Below, piece after piece: positions 1 to 8,450 of a stretch of 64,000 nt of DNA (position 1 is its first letter; each line of letters opens with the position of its first letter). The notes below the pieces were generated by a model. The model ran no database searches. It saw nothing but the letters and a program-made list of their open reading frames with translations, and had not been told where the DNA came from. A program made the translations under genes and the position numbers. Origin of the DNA: VSJD01 sp041653875 (GTDB lineage: Bacteria > Verrucomicrobiota > Kiritimatiellia > JAAZAB01); contig JBAZEM010000007.1 in NCBI GenBank assembly GCA_041653875.1, positions 48,185 through 112,184 on the forward strand, in the 5' to 3' direction.

Positions 1-30
1 CCGCGGCTACAAGAGTCCGCCCCGCTTTGG
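1..30. repeat. dispersed GC-rich intergenic repeat, copy 1
   Basis: These 30 bases match the reverse complement of 51651-51680 at 29 of 30 positions, differing only at base 16. Both copies lie beside secreted or envelope-protein genes and outside coding sequence. It is therefore a dispersed intergenic element and not part of a gene. The left boundary is unknown because the window starts here. Confidence 0.75.
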
Positions 31-47
31 AGGCGATAAGTGCTGTT

Positions 48-863
48 TTATTTTCCTCCCAGCATGCCCTTGATTTCACCCAGGGCCTTGGTCGAGGTAT
101 CGCCGAGCGTTTTCCCGGCGTCTTTCGCCGTTTCGCCAATCATTTTGGCGCCCGCGCCGGTCGTCTTGCCGGTATTCTCAAGAACATTGCCGGCAATATT
201 GCCCGAGGCGCGCAAAGCCTGCGTGACCCCCTCGGAGATGGCGGTGAATACCTGCGCCACAACTTCATCGATTGTCGCGCCTTTTTCATCCTTGCCGATG
301 TTCGTCACGTGCAGGTTCGGAAATGGGATTGGCGCGGCGGCCGAGCCCATGCCCGGCAGTGAAACGTTAAGTTGGCCGTTGTCGATCCGAAGGTCGCCGA
401 TCTCGATCCTGGTTTTTGAACGTCCCCCGGATTGGGCGGGCTCTTTCGCCGGCTTGTCGGCGGCCGGCGGGGCGCCCTTCAAGTTGGCCATGATCTGGCC
501 GAAGTTGTTCCCGGCCAAAGTCTGCTCATATACGATGTCGGGCGCCTCGATCGCAATGGTCTTGATGACGATGCGCTTGGAAAACAGCGATTTTGGAACC
601 AGCTGAACGTCCAAAATACCGACCTTGAAGGCGTGACTGGTTTTGAAATCCGGCGGGTTGCCTATTTCCAACTGCGTGAGCCGGATGTGGCCCGTAAGCA
701 ACGATATTTGCGCGTTCGCCAGGCTTACGGGTACGCCCATCAGTTTCGGGCCAATGGTCGTCAATTGTGTCCTGACGATTCCGCCCAGGAAGAACGTCGC
801 CGTTACGATGACGGCAACGATCGAGATGACCAACAATAGCACGATTGTTTTCAAGATTTTCAT
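48..863 (-). CDS. AsmA-like envelope protein
   Basis: A 271-residue protein with one N-terminal membrane segment (about residues 5-27) followed by an AsmA-type region. The motif 'IGNPPDFKTSHAFKVG' and the stretches 'VIKTIAIEAPDIVYEQ' and 'IGDLRIDNGQLNVSLPG' are typical of the AsmA/DUF748 family of periplasmic beta-rich proteins linked to outer-membrane lipid homeostasis. Residues about 200-271 are an Ala/Gly/Thr-rich low-complexity tail. I start it at 863 because AGGAG sits at 868-872; the longer reading from 965 has no ribosome site and begins with sequence unlike the family. It faces away from the tRNA gene. Its precise function is not known. Confidence 0.8.
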   Translation of the reverse strand: MKILKTIVLLLVISIVAVIVTATFFLGGIVRTQLTTIGPKLMGVPVSLANAQISLLTGHIRLTQLEIGNPPDFKTSHAFKVGILDVQLVPKSLFSKRIVIKTIAIEAPDIVYEQTLAGNNFGQIMANLKGAPPAADKPAKEPAQSGGRSKTRIEIGDLRIDNGQLNVSLPGMGSAAAPIPFPNLHVTNIGKDEKGATIDEVVAQVFTAISEGVTQALRASGNIAGNVLENTGKTTGAGAKMIGETAKDAGKTLGDTSTKALGEIKGMLGGK

Positions 864-986
864 TCGCGCTCCTTTTTGTTCAAGGCTATCCGCACCCCGG
901 CAGAAGTCAATAATGAAAAATTGCGCGGAAAACGAAATAAATTGACCGGCGCAAAGAAAAATCATAGGATGCCTGCATTTCCGTTC

Positions 987-1060
987 GGGCGATTAGCTCA
1001 GTTGGCTAGAGCACTACCTTGACATGGTAGGGGTCGGAGGTTCGAGCCCTCTATCGCCCA
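987..1060 (+). tRNA. tRNA-Val (GAC)
   Basis: The acceptor strands GGGCGAT and ATCGCCC pair fully. The D arm reads AGCTCAGTTGGCTAGAGC and the T loop is GTTCGAGCC. The anticodon stem CTACC/GGTAG encloses TTGACAT, so the anticodon is GAC (valine). The discriminator base is A at 1060 and CCA is not encoded. Confidence 0.97.
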
Positions 1061-1110
1061 CGTAACGCGCCATGGCTTTTCATTAATATCCACATGCTTT
1101 ACGGAGTCTT

Positions 1111-1740
1111 ATGAAATGGTTCCGGAAACTTTTGGGCTACGACGACAAATTTTTCGACCTGCTGGAAGCCAGCGCCGCGCAGGCCCAAAGCAGTGTGGCC
1201 TTGCTGGTGGCCCTCCTGGGCCGGCGCGACGAGGCGCCGCGCCTCGATGCGTTTATCCAGTCCCGCCGCAACGAAAAGCTCATTAACGAGGAAATCACCG
1301 AGCAGTTGTGCAAGACCTTCGTGACGCCCCTGGAGCGCGAGGATATCGAGGCCTTGAGCACGGCGCTTTATCGCATTCCCAAGACCATCGAGAAATTCAG
1401 CCAGAAATACATCGTGTGCCTCGACCAGGTGCGCGGCGTCGATTTTTCCCGCCAGGTCCAACTGCTCGAACAGGCCGTGGTTACGGTCATGGCCATGGTC
1501 AAAACGCTTCGCCGCCACGCCAATATCGAGCAGGTCAAGGCGCAAAACAACAAATTGCATCAACTGGAAGGCGAGGCCGACAAACTGATCCTGGAGTTGT
1601 CCCGGCACTTGTACGCCGGCAAAAACGATTTTTTGCGGGTGATTGTCAGCATGGATCTCTACGAAACGCTGGAAGAAATCATCGATCGCTGCCGGGACGC
1701 GGGCAATGTGATTTTTCAGATTGTCCTGAAATATTCCTGA
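1111..1740 (+). CDS. DUF47/PhoU-like Pit accessory protein
   Basis: A 209-residue, mostly helical protein of the DUF47 (PhoU_div) family, which is usually encoded directly before Pit phosphate transporters and is thought to regulate them. Family features include the N-terminal 'DDKFFDLLEASAAQAQ' segment, the central 'HQLEGEADKLILELSRHLY' segment (compare the PhoU-type E-G-E-AD motif) and the ending 'LYETLEEIIDRCRDAGN'. GGAG lies about 5 bases before the ATG. The pit gene starts 18 bases downstream, so the two are probably one transcript. Length is normal for the family. Confidence 0.9.
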   Translation: MKWFRKLLGYDDKFFDLLEASAAQAQSSVALLVALLGRRDEAPRLDAFIQSRRNEKLINEEITEQLCKTFVTPLEREDIEALSTALYRIPKTIEKFSQKYIVCLDQVRGVDFSRQVQLLEQAVVTVMAMVKTLRRHANIEQVKAQNNKLHQLEGEADKLILELSRHLYAGKNDFLRVIVSMDLYETLEEIIDRCRDAGNVIFQIVLKYS

Positions 1741-1758
1741 CGCCGCGGCACAAGCGCT

Positions 1759-2802
1759 ATGTCGTTCATTCTCTTAGTCATTCTCCTGGCGCTGGCCTTC
1801 GAGTACATCAACGGCTTCCACGACACGGCCAATGCCATTGCGACTTCGGTTTCCACGAAAGTGCTGACGCCGCGCCAAGCCGTGGCGCTGGCGACGGTGT
1901 CCAACCTGATTGGCGCGCTGGCCGGCGTTTCCGTGGCCACCACGATCGGCAAGGGCCTGGTGGATACGCAGTTCGTTACGCTCCACTCTATCTTGTCGGC
2001 GTTGTTGAGCGCGGTGGCGTGGAATTTGCTGACCTGGCGCCTGGGTCTGCCGTCCAGCTCGAGCCATGCGCTGATCGGCGGACTGTGCGGGGCGGCGCTG
2101 GCCTCGGCGCGCGGCAACTGGGCTGTAATCCGTTGGGAAGGGCTTTCGTACAAGGTGGTCATTCCCATGTTCACGTCGCCCGTGCTGGGTTTGCTGGGCG
2201 GTTTGGCGCTAATGAGTATTTTACTCGTCGGCCTGCGCCGCGTGACGCCGCGCTGGATCAACCTGATCTTCGGCAAACTGCAGTTGGTCAGCGCCGCCAG
2301 CATGGGATTCAGCCACGGCACCAATGACGCGCAAAAAACCATGGGCATCATGGCCCTGATTTTATTCACGGCGACCCAAAACGGCACCTTCGATCACCTG
2401 CCGGCGGGGTTGCAATTCCTGAAAACGCCTAAATTCGAGGTGGCCTTTTGGGTCAAGGCGGTCTGCGCCCTGACCATGGCCGCCGGCACGGCGGTGGGCG
2501 GTTGGCGGATCATCAAGACCATTGGCCACAAGATGGTGCGTTTACAGCCGATTCACGGTTTCGCCGCCGAAACCACGGCGGCGGCCGTTATCCAGGTGGC
2601 CACGCATTGGGGCATCCCACTCTCCACCACGCACGTGATTTCGTGCGCCATCATGGGCGTGGGCGCCACCAAGCGGCTGAGCGCAGTCAAGTGGGGGATC
2701 GTCGGCCAGATGGTGTGGGCCTGGGTGCTGACCATACCGGTCACGGCTTTGCTGGCTTACACTTTCCAGCGCGCGCTCATGCTGACGTCAAAATCATGGT
2801 AA
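1759..2802 (+). CDS. pit: low-affinity inorganic phosphate transporter (Pit family)
   Basis: A 347-residue integral membrane protein of the PiT family, which imports phosphate (or metal-phosphate) driven by the ion gradient. The two PiT signature repeats are visible: 'GFHDTANAIATSVSTKVL' near residue 20 and 'GFSHGTNDAQKTMGIMAL' near residue 184. The second half repeats the 'LSTTHVISCAIMGVGA' segment corresponding to 'SSSHALIGGLCGAAL' of the first half, as expected for the inverted-repeat fold. It follows the DUF47 gene and is followed within 4 bases by a small membrane protein gene. Confidence 0.93.
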   Translation: MSFILLVILLALAFEYINGFHDTANAIATSVSTKVLTPRQAVALATVSNLIGALAGVSVATTIGKGLVDTQFVTLHSILSALLSAVAWNLLTWRLGLPSSSSHALIGGLCGAALASARGNWAVIRWEGLSYKVVIPMFTSPVLGLLGGLALMSILLVGLRRVTPRWINLIFGKLQLVSAASMGFSHGTNDAQKTMGIMALILFTATQNGTFDHLPAGLQFLKTPKFEVAFWVKAVCALTMAAGTAVGGWRIIKTIGHKMVRLQPIHGFAAETTAAAVIQVATHWGIPLSTTHVISCAIMGVGATKRLSAVKWGIVGQMVWAWVLTIPVTALLAYTFQRALMLTSKSW

Positions 2803-2806
2803 TCCC

Positions 2807-3061
2807 TTGAATCTGTATAAACGCGCCTTGATTCGTCAAATCGCCGGCTGGACCTTGATCGCTATCGGGGTAGCCGGCTGGATCCTGCCGGTGGTTCCGG
2901 GGTGGTTGTTTGTGGGCGCCGGTGCGCTCTTGCTCGCGCCCCATGTCCGCCTGTTTCACCGGTTTGCGGCCTGGATCCATGTCCGTTTTCCCATGTTGCG
3001 CGTCCGCCTGCGCAAGTTCCGGGTTTTTAAAAAGCCGCCGCGTCGGCCTGATTCAGCTTGA
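2807..3061 (+). CDS. small PGPGW-type membrane protein
   Basis: An 84-residue protein with a hydrophobic hairpin (about residues 10-50). It carries the motif 'GVAGWILPVVPGWLFVGAGA', resembling small putative transmembrane proteins of the PGPGW type (Gly/Pro-rich, two helices). The C-terminus is strongly basic (RVRLRKFRVFKKPPRR). It starts with TTG four bases after pit and has no obvious ribosome site, so translational coupling is likely. Its function is unknown; its position suggests only that it is co-transcribed with phosphate uptake. Confidence 0.7.
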   Translation: MNLYKRALIRQIAGWTLIAIGVAGWILPVVPGWLFVGAGALLLAPHVRLFHRFAAWIHVRFPMLRVRLRKFRVFKKPPRRPDSA

Positions 3062-3237
3062 CGAAAGATACCATCCTCCAGGAACGTGATTGTGGCGCAA
3101 TCCGGCGGTACCTCGCCGCTGGAGAAAGGCATTCAGCGTTTTGCCCGGTTCCAGCCGATTTTTGCGGATAAAAAATGCCCGGTTTACAAGCCGGAAGCAT
3201 ATGAATGAGGATGCAATCGTCGGAGGTAAAAAAACAA

Positions 3238-4362
3238 ATGAGTCCTAAGCTGAAAGTTGCAAAATCCGAAGCGGTGGTCTATTTCGGCGCCGCGCATGTG
3301 GCGCGCGCGCATGCGGATGCCAGTCTGCCGGCCAAGTTGGAGCGCATCCTGAAAAAGACGGACTTGAAGCGCCTGTGCCAGGGCGCCTGGGTGCCCATCA
3401 AAATGCATCTGGGCGGCGGGCGCGGTTATACCATGATCCACCCGGTCTTCGTCAATGTCGTGGTCAAGGCCGTGAAGGCGGCGGGCGGCAAGCCCTTCGT
3501 GGTGGACGGCATGTTCAACACGATCGCCACGGCGGCCGAACGCGGCTATACGGCGGCAACCTTGGGCTGTCCGATCGTTTCCGCCGGCGGACCCTATGAT
3601 TCGCATATCGTGACGCGGAAACTGGACTTTCCCGGATTGGATAAAATCGACGTGTTCGGCGCGATTTGGGATGCGCCCTGCCTGATCAATTTTTCGCATA
3701 TCAAGGGGCACGGCAATTGCGGCTATGGCGGCGCCTGCAAGAATATCGCCATGGGCTGCGTGGATGGGCCCACGCGCGGGCGTCTGCACGCCCTCAGCGG
3801 CGGCATCGACTGGATCAAGGACCGCTGCCGCCTGTGCGGACGGTGCGTCAAGGCCTGCGACGCCGGCGCGATCAGCCTGGATAAAAAAAAGAAGACTGTT
3901 GCGTTCTTCTGGCACGATTGCCGGTTCTGCGCCCATTGCGTGACGGCCTGTCCGCACGGGGCGCTGAAAGTCGGCGCCACGGACGGTTTTCGGCGTTTCC
4001 AGGAAGGCATGGCCGTGGCAACCAAGACCATTCTGGATTCCTTCGATCAAAGGCGCGTTTTGCACATCAACCTGCTGACCAATATTTCCATGCTGTGCGA
4101 CTGCTGGGGTATGAGCTCGCCCAGCATCGTGCCGGATATCGGGGTCATGGCTTCCCATGACATGGTGGCCATCGAAACGGCGACGCTCAAGGCGATCGAA
4201 GCGCGGCATTTCATTCCCGGCAGTTTGATCGGCAACCGCCGTCTGGCTAAGGGCGGCCACTTGCTCGAACAGATTCATGGCAAGGACCCGTTCCTGCAAA
4301 TCCGGGCGCTTGAACGGCATGGGGTGGGTCTCTCCCGTTATCGTCTGATTGACGTGGCGTGA
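3238..4362 (+). CDS. DUF362 protein with two 4Fe-4S clusters
   Basis: A 374-residue protein combining a DUF362 domain (N-terminal two thirds, with 'INFSHIKGHGNCGYGGACKN') with a ferredoxin insert. The insert carries two cluster motifs, 'CRLCGRCVKAC' near residue 197 and 'CRFCAHCVTAC' near residue 228, each with the Cx2Cx2Cx3C spacing of 4Fe-4S ferredoxins. It is likely a cytosolic electron-transfer protein whose partner is unknown. I start it at 3238 because GGAGG at 3222-3226 precedes it; in-frame ATGs at 3205 and 3211 lack a site. It stands alone between the phosphate genes and a decayed glycosidase. Confidence 0.85.
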   Translation: MSPKLKVAKSEAVVYFGAAHVARAHADASLPAKLERILKKTDLKRLCQGAWVPIKMHLGGGRGYTMIHPVFVNVVVKAVKAAGGKPFVVDGMFNTIATAAERGYTAATLGCPIVSAGGPYDSHIVTRKLDFPGLDKIDVFGAIWDAPCLINFSHIKGHGNCGYGGACKNIAMGCVDGPTRGRLHALSGGIDWIKDRCRLCGRCVKACDAGAISLDKKKKTVAFFWHDCRFCAHCVTACPHGALKVGATDGFRRFQEGMAVATKTILDSFDQRRVLHINLLTNISMLCDCWGMSSPSIVPDIGVMASHDMVAIETATLKAIEARHFIPGSLIGNRRLAKGGHLLEQIHGKDPFLQIRALERHGVGLSRYRLIDVA

Positions 4363-4423
4363 TTGAAACAAGGCGGCGCAATAGCGCCGTTAACCAGGCA
4401 ATGATTACAAGGGGATACGATCG

Positions 4424-4800
4424 ATGCAGAACGGATTTTTATTGGAGAATGCTTCTTGGATCTGGCCGGGTCATCGTCATGAAGATCGGCGCAATGTGTA
4501 CGCCGATTTCCGTTATGATTTCCAGGTTAAGCGCAACAGGGGGCCGGCAGGGCTTGCCATTACGGCGGATCAGAGCTACATGCTTTATTTCAACGGGGAA
4601 TATGTCGGCCGTGGGCCGGCGCGGGCCGTTCCGAAAACGGTTTGTTGCGATTTGACCGGCGTTATTGGCTGTTTCTCGACTGGAGCGATTTGTATCGGGA
4701 AGGCAATCCGGCCCTGTTGAATTTGTGGTATGCGCTCGCTCTTGAAAAACTGGCGCAATTAGCCGGCCTTGCCGGCCGGGGTTCGGGCCGAAGTGTTCCT
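4424..4800 (+). pseudogene. remnant of GH78 alpha-L-rhamnosidase
   Basis: Two pieces of a bacterial alpha-L-rhamnosidase lie next to each other in different frames. Positions 4424-4645 encode an N-terminal beta-domain resembling the family: 'NASWIWPG', 'NVYADFRYDFQV', 'ADQSYMLYFNGEYVGRGPAR'. Positions about 4650-4800, in another frame, encode a piece resembling the catalytic alpha/alpha-barrel: 'FDRRYWLFLDWSDLYREG' followed by 'PALLNLWYALALEKLAQLAG'. Intact family members are about 700-900 residues, so most of the middle has been deleted. The family call is from memory of conserved motifs. The remnant cannot be functional. Confidence 0.7.
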
Positions 4801-4881
4801 GCCGGGCATACGGGAGCGGGCGACCGGAGAAAATCGATGGTCGATCGGGCTGCGGCAAGGTCGCGCCAACCGAGATTAGCG

Positions 4882-4897
4882 CCCCAAATTTTTGGGG
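4882..4897. promoter_or_regulatory. palindrome upstream of bioF
   Basis: CCCCAAA and TTTGGGG form a 7-bp inverted repeat separated by TT, 50 bases before the bioF start. It could be an operator. It does not match the BirA operator (TTGTAAACC...GGTTTACAA) that controls biotin genes in many bacteria. Position is the only functional argument. Confidence 0.3.
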
Positions 4898-4947
4898 TGG
4901 GATCATGGAACCCGCGTTTCTGAATTCATTACTACCTGGATGGCATC

Positions 4948-6114
4948 ATGACTGACGGAACCTGGATGGAAACGGAATTGGCCGGTCTGCGCACACAGGG
5001 GTTGGAGCGCCAGCTCCAGGTCATGCCGGACTCGCGCCTTCAGGCGGATGGCCGGCGCGTTTTGAACTTTTCCAGCAACGATTATCTGGGATTGGCCCGC
5101 GCCCCGGCGGTGGCGGAGGCGGCCGCCGCCGCCGCGCGGCGCTGGGGCGCCGGCGCCACGGCCTCGCGCCTGCTGGTCGGCACGCTCTCCTGTCATGCGG
5201 AATTGGAAGCCCGGCTGGCGCAGTTCAAGGGCTATGCGGCGGCGCTCGTCTTCGGGAGCGGCTACCTTGCCAATATCGGCGCGGTGTCCGCGCTGGTCGG
5301 ACGGCATGACCGCGTCCTGGCCGACAAGCTGGCGCATGCCAGCCTGCTCGATGGCGCCATCCTCAGCCGCGCCGCGATCCATAGGTTCCAACACAATGAC
5401 GTGGACCACCTGTCGCGCTTGTTGCGCCAAAAGCCGGCGGGCGCGCGCGATCTCGTCGTGACCGAATCCGTGTTCAGCATGGACGGCGATTTGGCGCCCC
5501 TGTGCGATATTGCCCGCGTGGCGCAGGAGCAGGGCGCCATGCTTATGGTGGATGAAGCGCATGCCACGGGGGTGTGGGGTCCCGGCGGGACGGGATTGAT
5601 TGGCGAATGGCGCCTCCAGCAGTCGGTTGCGGCGGCCATGGGCACGCTCAGCAAGGCGCTGGGCGCCTACGGCGGGTTCATTGCCGGATCGGAGACGCTC
5701 CAGCGCTGGCTGGTGAACCGGGCGCGTTCGTTTGTCTTCAGCACGGGCTTGCCGCCGCCCTGCGCCGGCGCCGTTCTGGGCGCGCTGGATGTCCTGGGGA
5801 AAAACCCCGGCCTGGGCGCCGATCTGCTTCGCCGCGCCGACCTGTTTCGCAAGCGCCTCCAGGCGGAGGGTTTCGATACCGGCGGCTCCGTCAGCCAGAT
5901 TGTGCCGGTCATTGTCGGGGATAATCTAAAAACGTTGGCGCTCGCGCGCCGTCTGCGCGGACATGGAATCATAGCCGCGGCCATTCGGCCGCCCACCGTG
6001 CCCGCGGGCACGGCGCGTTTGCGGCTTTGCGTGACCCTGGAACACACATCGGAAGATTTGGAGCGCGCGGTGGAAATTCTGGCGGCGGGCGCGCGCGAGG
6101 AAGGTCTATTGTGA
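4948..6114 (+). CDS. bioF: 8-amino-7-oxononanoate synthase
   Basis: A 388-residue PLP-dependent enzyme that condenses pimeloyl-ACP (or -CoA) with L-alanine, the first committed step of biotin ring assembly. Family motifs are present: 'NFSSNDYLGLA' near residue 40, 'SGYLANIGAVSALVG' near 104, 'DEAHATGVWGPGGTGL' near 202 (PLP-ring Asp202 and His205), and 'TLSKALGAYGG' with the likely PLP lysine Lys236. Length is normal for the family. Its last four codons overlap the next gene, making bioF-bioH-bioC a coupled cluster. bioA, bioD and bioB are not in the window. Confidence 0.95.
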   Translation: MTDGTWMETELAGLRTQGLERQLQVMPDSRLQADGRRVLNFSSNDYLGLARAPAVAEAAAAAARRWGAGATASRLLVGTLSCHAELEARLAQFKGYAAALVFGSGYLANIGAVSALVGRHDRVLADKLAHASLLDGAILSRAAIHRFQHNDVDHLSRLLRQKPAGARDLVVTESVFSMDGDLAPLCDIARVAQEQGAMLMVDEAHATGVWGPGGTGLIGEWRLQQSVAAAMGTLSKALGAYGGFIAGSETLQRWLVNRARSFVFSTGLPPPCAGAVLGALDVLGKNPGLGADLLRRADLFRKRLQAEGFDTGGSVSQIVPVIVGDNLKTLALARRLRGHGIIAAAIRPPTVPAGTARLRLCVTLEHTSEDLERAVEILAAGAREEGLL

Positions 6115-6860
6115 AAGCTTTGCCGCTAATCCTGATTGCCGGCTGGGGCCATACGAGCGAAGCGATGCTCGCCCTGAAAGAAGCCTTGGATGGATATCCC
6201 ATCAAGGTCACTTCGACGGGCGAGTTGTGGCAAGCCCGGTCCGGCGGCGCATTGCCGGGTTTGAACGGTCTCTCGCGGTATGCGCTGGGACTGTATGATT
6301 TGCTCTCGCCCTTTGGCGGGCGTGTCGGCGTCATCGGCTGGTCCATGGGCGGCATTGTCGCCCTGGAAACGGCGCGGACTTATCCGGACAGCCTGCGGCG
6401 CCTTGTTATTGTCAGCGGGACAGCGCGGTTCAGCGCGGGGAACGATGAGCTTCCCGGTGTAAGCGCCTCAGTTCTGCGCGCCATGGTCCTTGGGCTTAGG
6501 CGGATGCCTGATAACGTACTGGCCGCCTATAATGCCAAGGTGCATGCGCCGCAGAGCGGGCCCGGGGACACCGCGCGGGCGCAGGCCGGCGCCCTGCTGG
6601 ACCGCGGCGAATTGATTCAGGGCCTCGAATATCTTCAGCGCATGGATTTGCGGGATGGCCTGAATCGACTTGGCTTGCCGACCCTGGTGGCGCATGGGCG
6701 GGAGGACCGCATTGTGCCCTGGCAGGCCGGCGAATGGCTGAGCCGCGCCCTGGCTGTCAGTCAGTGGCGTTGTCACGAAGGCCTTGGCCATGCCTTGCCG
6801 ATCCGGGCGCCATCGCTCCTGGCGGCGGATGTTCGCGCTTTCCTGGGAGACGTTGCGTGA
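6111..6860 (+). CDS. bioH: BioH-type pimeloyl-ACP methyl ester esterase
   Basis: A 249-residue alpha/beta hydrolase. The nucleophile elbow 'GWSMGG' gives Ser78, 'GREDRIVPW' gives Asp199 and 'GLGHALP' gives His227, a complete catalytic triad. Lying between bioF and bioC, it most likely cleaves the methyl ester of pimeloyl-ACP methyl ester to release the BioF substrate. The start is GTG at 6111, overlapping the bioF stop as GTGA; a reading from 6027 would run far into bioF. Other carboxylesterases of this fold exist (BioG, BioJ, BioK types), so the exact esterase class is inferred from context. Confidence 0.88.
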   Translation: MKALPLILIAGWGHTSEAMLALKEALDGYPIKVTSTGELWQARSGGALPGLNGLSRYALGLYDLLSPFGGRVGVIGWSMGGIVALETARTYPDSLRRLVIVSGTARFSAGNDELPGVSASVLRAMVLGLRRMPDNVLAAYNAKVHAPQSGPGDTARAQAGALLDRGELIQGLEYLQRMDLRDGLNRLGLPTLVAHGREDRIVPWQAGEWLSRALAVSQWRCHEGLGHALPIRAPSLLAADVRAFLGDVA

Positions 6861-7651
6861 CGATCGAGAACGAACACAAGATAATTGCCGCGCGCTTTTC
6901 GGCCGCGGCCGCCACCTATCATGCCTCCGCGACAATCCAGTCCTCCGTGGCTGAGCGCCTGGGCGGCATGTTTGCCGGGGAGGAAGCCGCGGATCGCATC
7001 CTGGAAATCGGGTGCGGCACGGGCTTGTTGACCGCGCGTCTGTGCCGCTTATTCCCGCGCGCCCGGGTCGATGCCCTGGATGTGGCCGCCGGCATGGTGG
7101 CGCAATGCCGCGCGCGGTTGGCGGACCAAGCGGGACTGCATTGCCATGTGGCCGATCCGAGCACTTTCCGCGCGGAGGCGCCGTACGATCTCGTTGTGAG
7201 CAGTTCGGCCTTGCATTGGATGGCGCCGCTGGGCGATGTCATGGCGGCTCTGGCCGGAATGCTGGCGGGCCGGGGCCGGCTGGTGTTTGCCCTCATGGTA
7301 CGCGGCACGCTGGCCGAACTCTCTGACGCGCGAAGGCGCGCCGCGCCGCATAAGCCGCCTGTGCGGCCGTTGCCGACCATGTCAAACGTGCGCGCCGCGT
7401 TGGCGCAAGCGGACTTGCGTATCGAGGAGGAACGTGAGGAAACCCAGTGTCAGATTTATGCCTCCGCCGGCGATCTGTTGCACCGGCTCCACGAACAGGG
7501 CCTGACGGGCGGTCCCTTAGCTCGTCCCGGGCGGGTGTTGAATCGCGCGGAACTGCGCCGCCTGACTTTGGATTACGAATCGCATTACCGGACAGATACC
7601 GGCGTATATGCCAGTTACCAAGTGGCCTATTTTCGGGCGCGGAAAGAGTAG
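6857..7651 (+). CDS. bioC: malonyl-ACP O-methyltransferase
   Basis: A 264-residue class I SAM methyltransferase. The glycine-rich SAM motif 'LEIGCGTG' lies at residues 49-56, and the family segments 'ARFSAAAATYHASATIQ' at the N-terminus and 'SSSALHWM' near residue 115 fit BioC. BioC methylates malonyl-ACP so that the fatty-acid machinery can extend it to pimeloyl-ACP methyl ester, which the upstream BioH then de-esterifies. The GTG start at 6857 overlaps the bioH stop by four bases. The cluster ends here in a repeat-rich intergenic region. Confidence 0.92.
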   Translation: MTIENEHKIIAARFSAAAATYHASATIQSSVAERLGGMFAGEEAADRILEIGCGTGLLTARLCRLFPRARVDALDVAAGMVAQCRARLADQAGLHCHVADPSTFRAEAPYDLVVSSSALHWMAPLGDVMAALAGMLAGRGRLVFALMVRGTLAELSDARRRAAPHKPPVRPLPTMSNVRAALAQADLRIEEEREETQCQIYASAGDLLHRLHEQGLTGGPLARPGRVLNRAELRRLTLDYESHYRTDTGVYASYQVAYFRARKE

Positions 7652-7734
7652 AGTCTAAAAATGAGTTTTCCGGGGCCGGAGATCCACAGGAATGCCACAC
7701 AACCTTGATGCGCAGGAATTTTCCGCCAGCCTGC

Positions 7735-7873
7735 CCGCCATAGCTTTATGCGACGGCGGGAGGCGGATCTGCCTATGGCATGACAATCCCGCCGGGTCAG
7801 GGGACCCGGCCTACAATACTGTAGGCCCGGTGCCCTCACCGGGCGTTATGAAAAGCCGCCCCGCTGCGGGGCC
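7735..7873. repeat. two adjacent dispersed GC-rich palindromic repeats
   Basis: The 273-base gap after bioC holds two elements. Positions 7735-7780 (family B) contain GACGGCGGGAGGCGGATC and recur at 13640-13688. Positions 7788-7873 (family A) pair CCCGCCGGGTCAGG...GGCCTACA with TGTAGGCCCGG...CCGGGCG and end in the small hairpin CCCCGCTGCGGGG; they recur at 34580-34669 and, more distantly, at 14893-15030. No coding potential is seen here. Confidence 0.8.
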
Positions 7874-7924
7874 TAACTCGAAATCCGCTCGGACCTTGAA
7901 CTGGGGTTCCGCCGCAAACGTTTG

Positions 7925-8425
7925 TCATCGGTTGTGCTTGATCATCAACTGGATGTCTTCGGCCAGGTTCTGCAGGTCTTCTTCGTGCGATACTTCGTCC
8001 TGCAGGATTTGCACTACGATGTTATACGTGACCGGGTCGGCATCCTTGGTCGTCTGGAGCAGTTTGGAATACGTCGTAATGGCGCATTGCTCGCCGGCGA
8101 TGTTCTGCTTCAGGATGGTTTCCACGTAGGGATCGTCGGGGGCCGCATACCCGCAGTTGGACAATTTGTACCAGTCTTCCGGCTTGGTGACCGGCATGCC
8201 GTCGAGCTCGATGATCCGCAGCGCCAGCAAGCCGGCGTGCCGCAGCTCATCGGCCGCATGCTGGTTCAACTCGGCAATCACGGCGTCTTTCATCGGCCCT
8301 TTGACGACCTGGGCGCCGACCCAATACTGGTAATACGCCAGCCACTCGTCGGAAAACGCCTTGCGGAGCAGTCCAATGAGCTGTTCCACGTCCATTTTGA
8401 TGATTTCACGCGCTTTCGTTCCCAT
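7925..8425 (-). CDS. ferritin-like diiron protein
   Basis: A 166-residue four-helix protein. The helices carry the expected metal-ligand pattern: Glu in 'SDEWLAYYQYW' near residue 27, E..H in 'ELNQHAADELRHA' near 60, Glu in 'IAGEQCAITTYSK' near 110, and 'DEVSHEEDL' near 146. This fits the bacterioferritin/Dps-like superfamily: iron storage or a diiron oxidase/peroxidase role in the cytosol. GGAGG lies at 8431-8435, fixing the start. It is 25 bases downstream of a rhodanese lipoprotein on the same strand, so a joint redox or stress role is plausible but not shown. Confidence 0.85.
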   Translation of the reverse strand: MGTKAREIIKMDVEQLIGLLRKAFSDEWLAYYQYWVGAQVVKGPMKDAVIAELNQHAADELRHAGLLALRIIELDGMPVTKPEDWYKLSNCGYAAPDDPYVETILKQNIAGEQCAITTYSKLLQTTKDADPVTYNIVVQILQDEVSHEEDLQNLAEDIQLMIKHNR

Positions 8426-8450
8426 AATTTTCCTCCTTGTTTGATAGGCG

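Noticed and set aside
40..606. Long + strand open frames opposite the AsmA-like gene
   Set aside because: They are antisense shadows of the minus-strand gene: no ribosome site, no family resemblance and low-complexity composition.
4882..4897. BirA operator before bioF
   Set aside because: The palindrome is CCCCAAA/TTTGGGG and lacks the TTGTAAACC-type half-sites, so only a generic palindrome is listed.
4642..4923. A 93-residue hypothetical protein after the DUF362 gene
   Set aside because: Its first half matches the GH78 catalytic-domain remnant and the rest is non-conserved; treated as part of the pseudogene.
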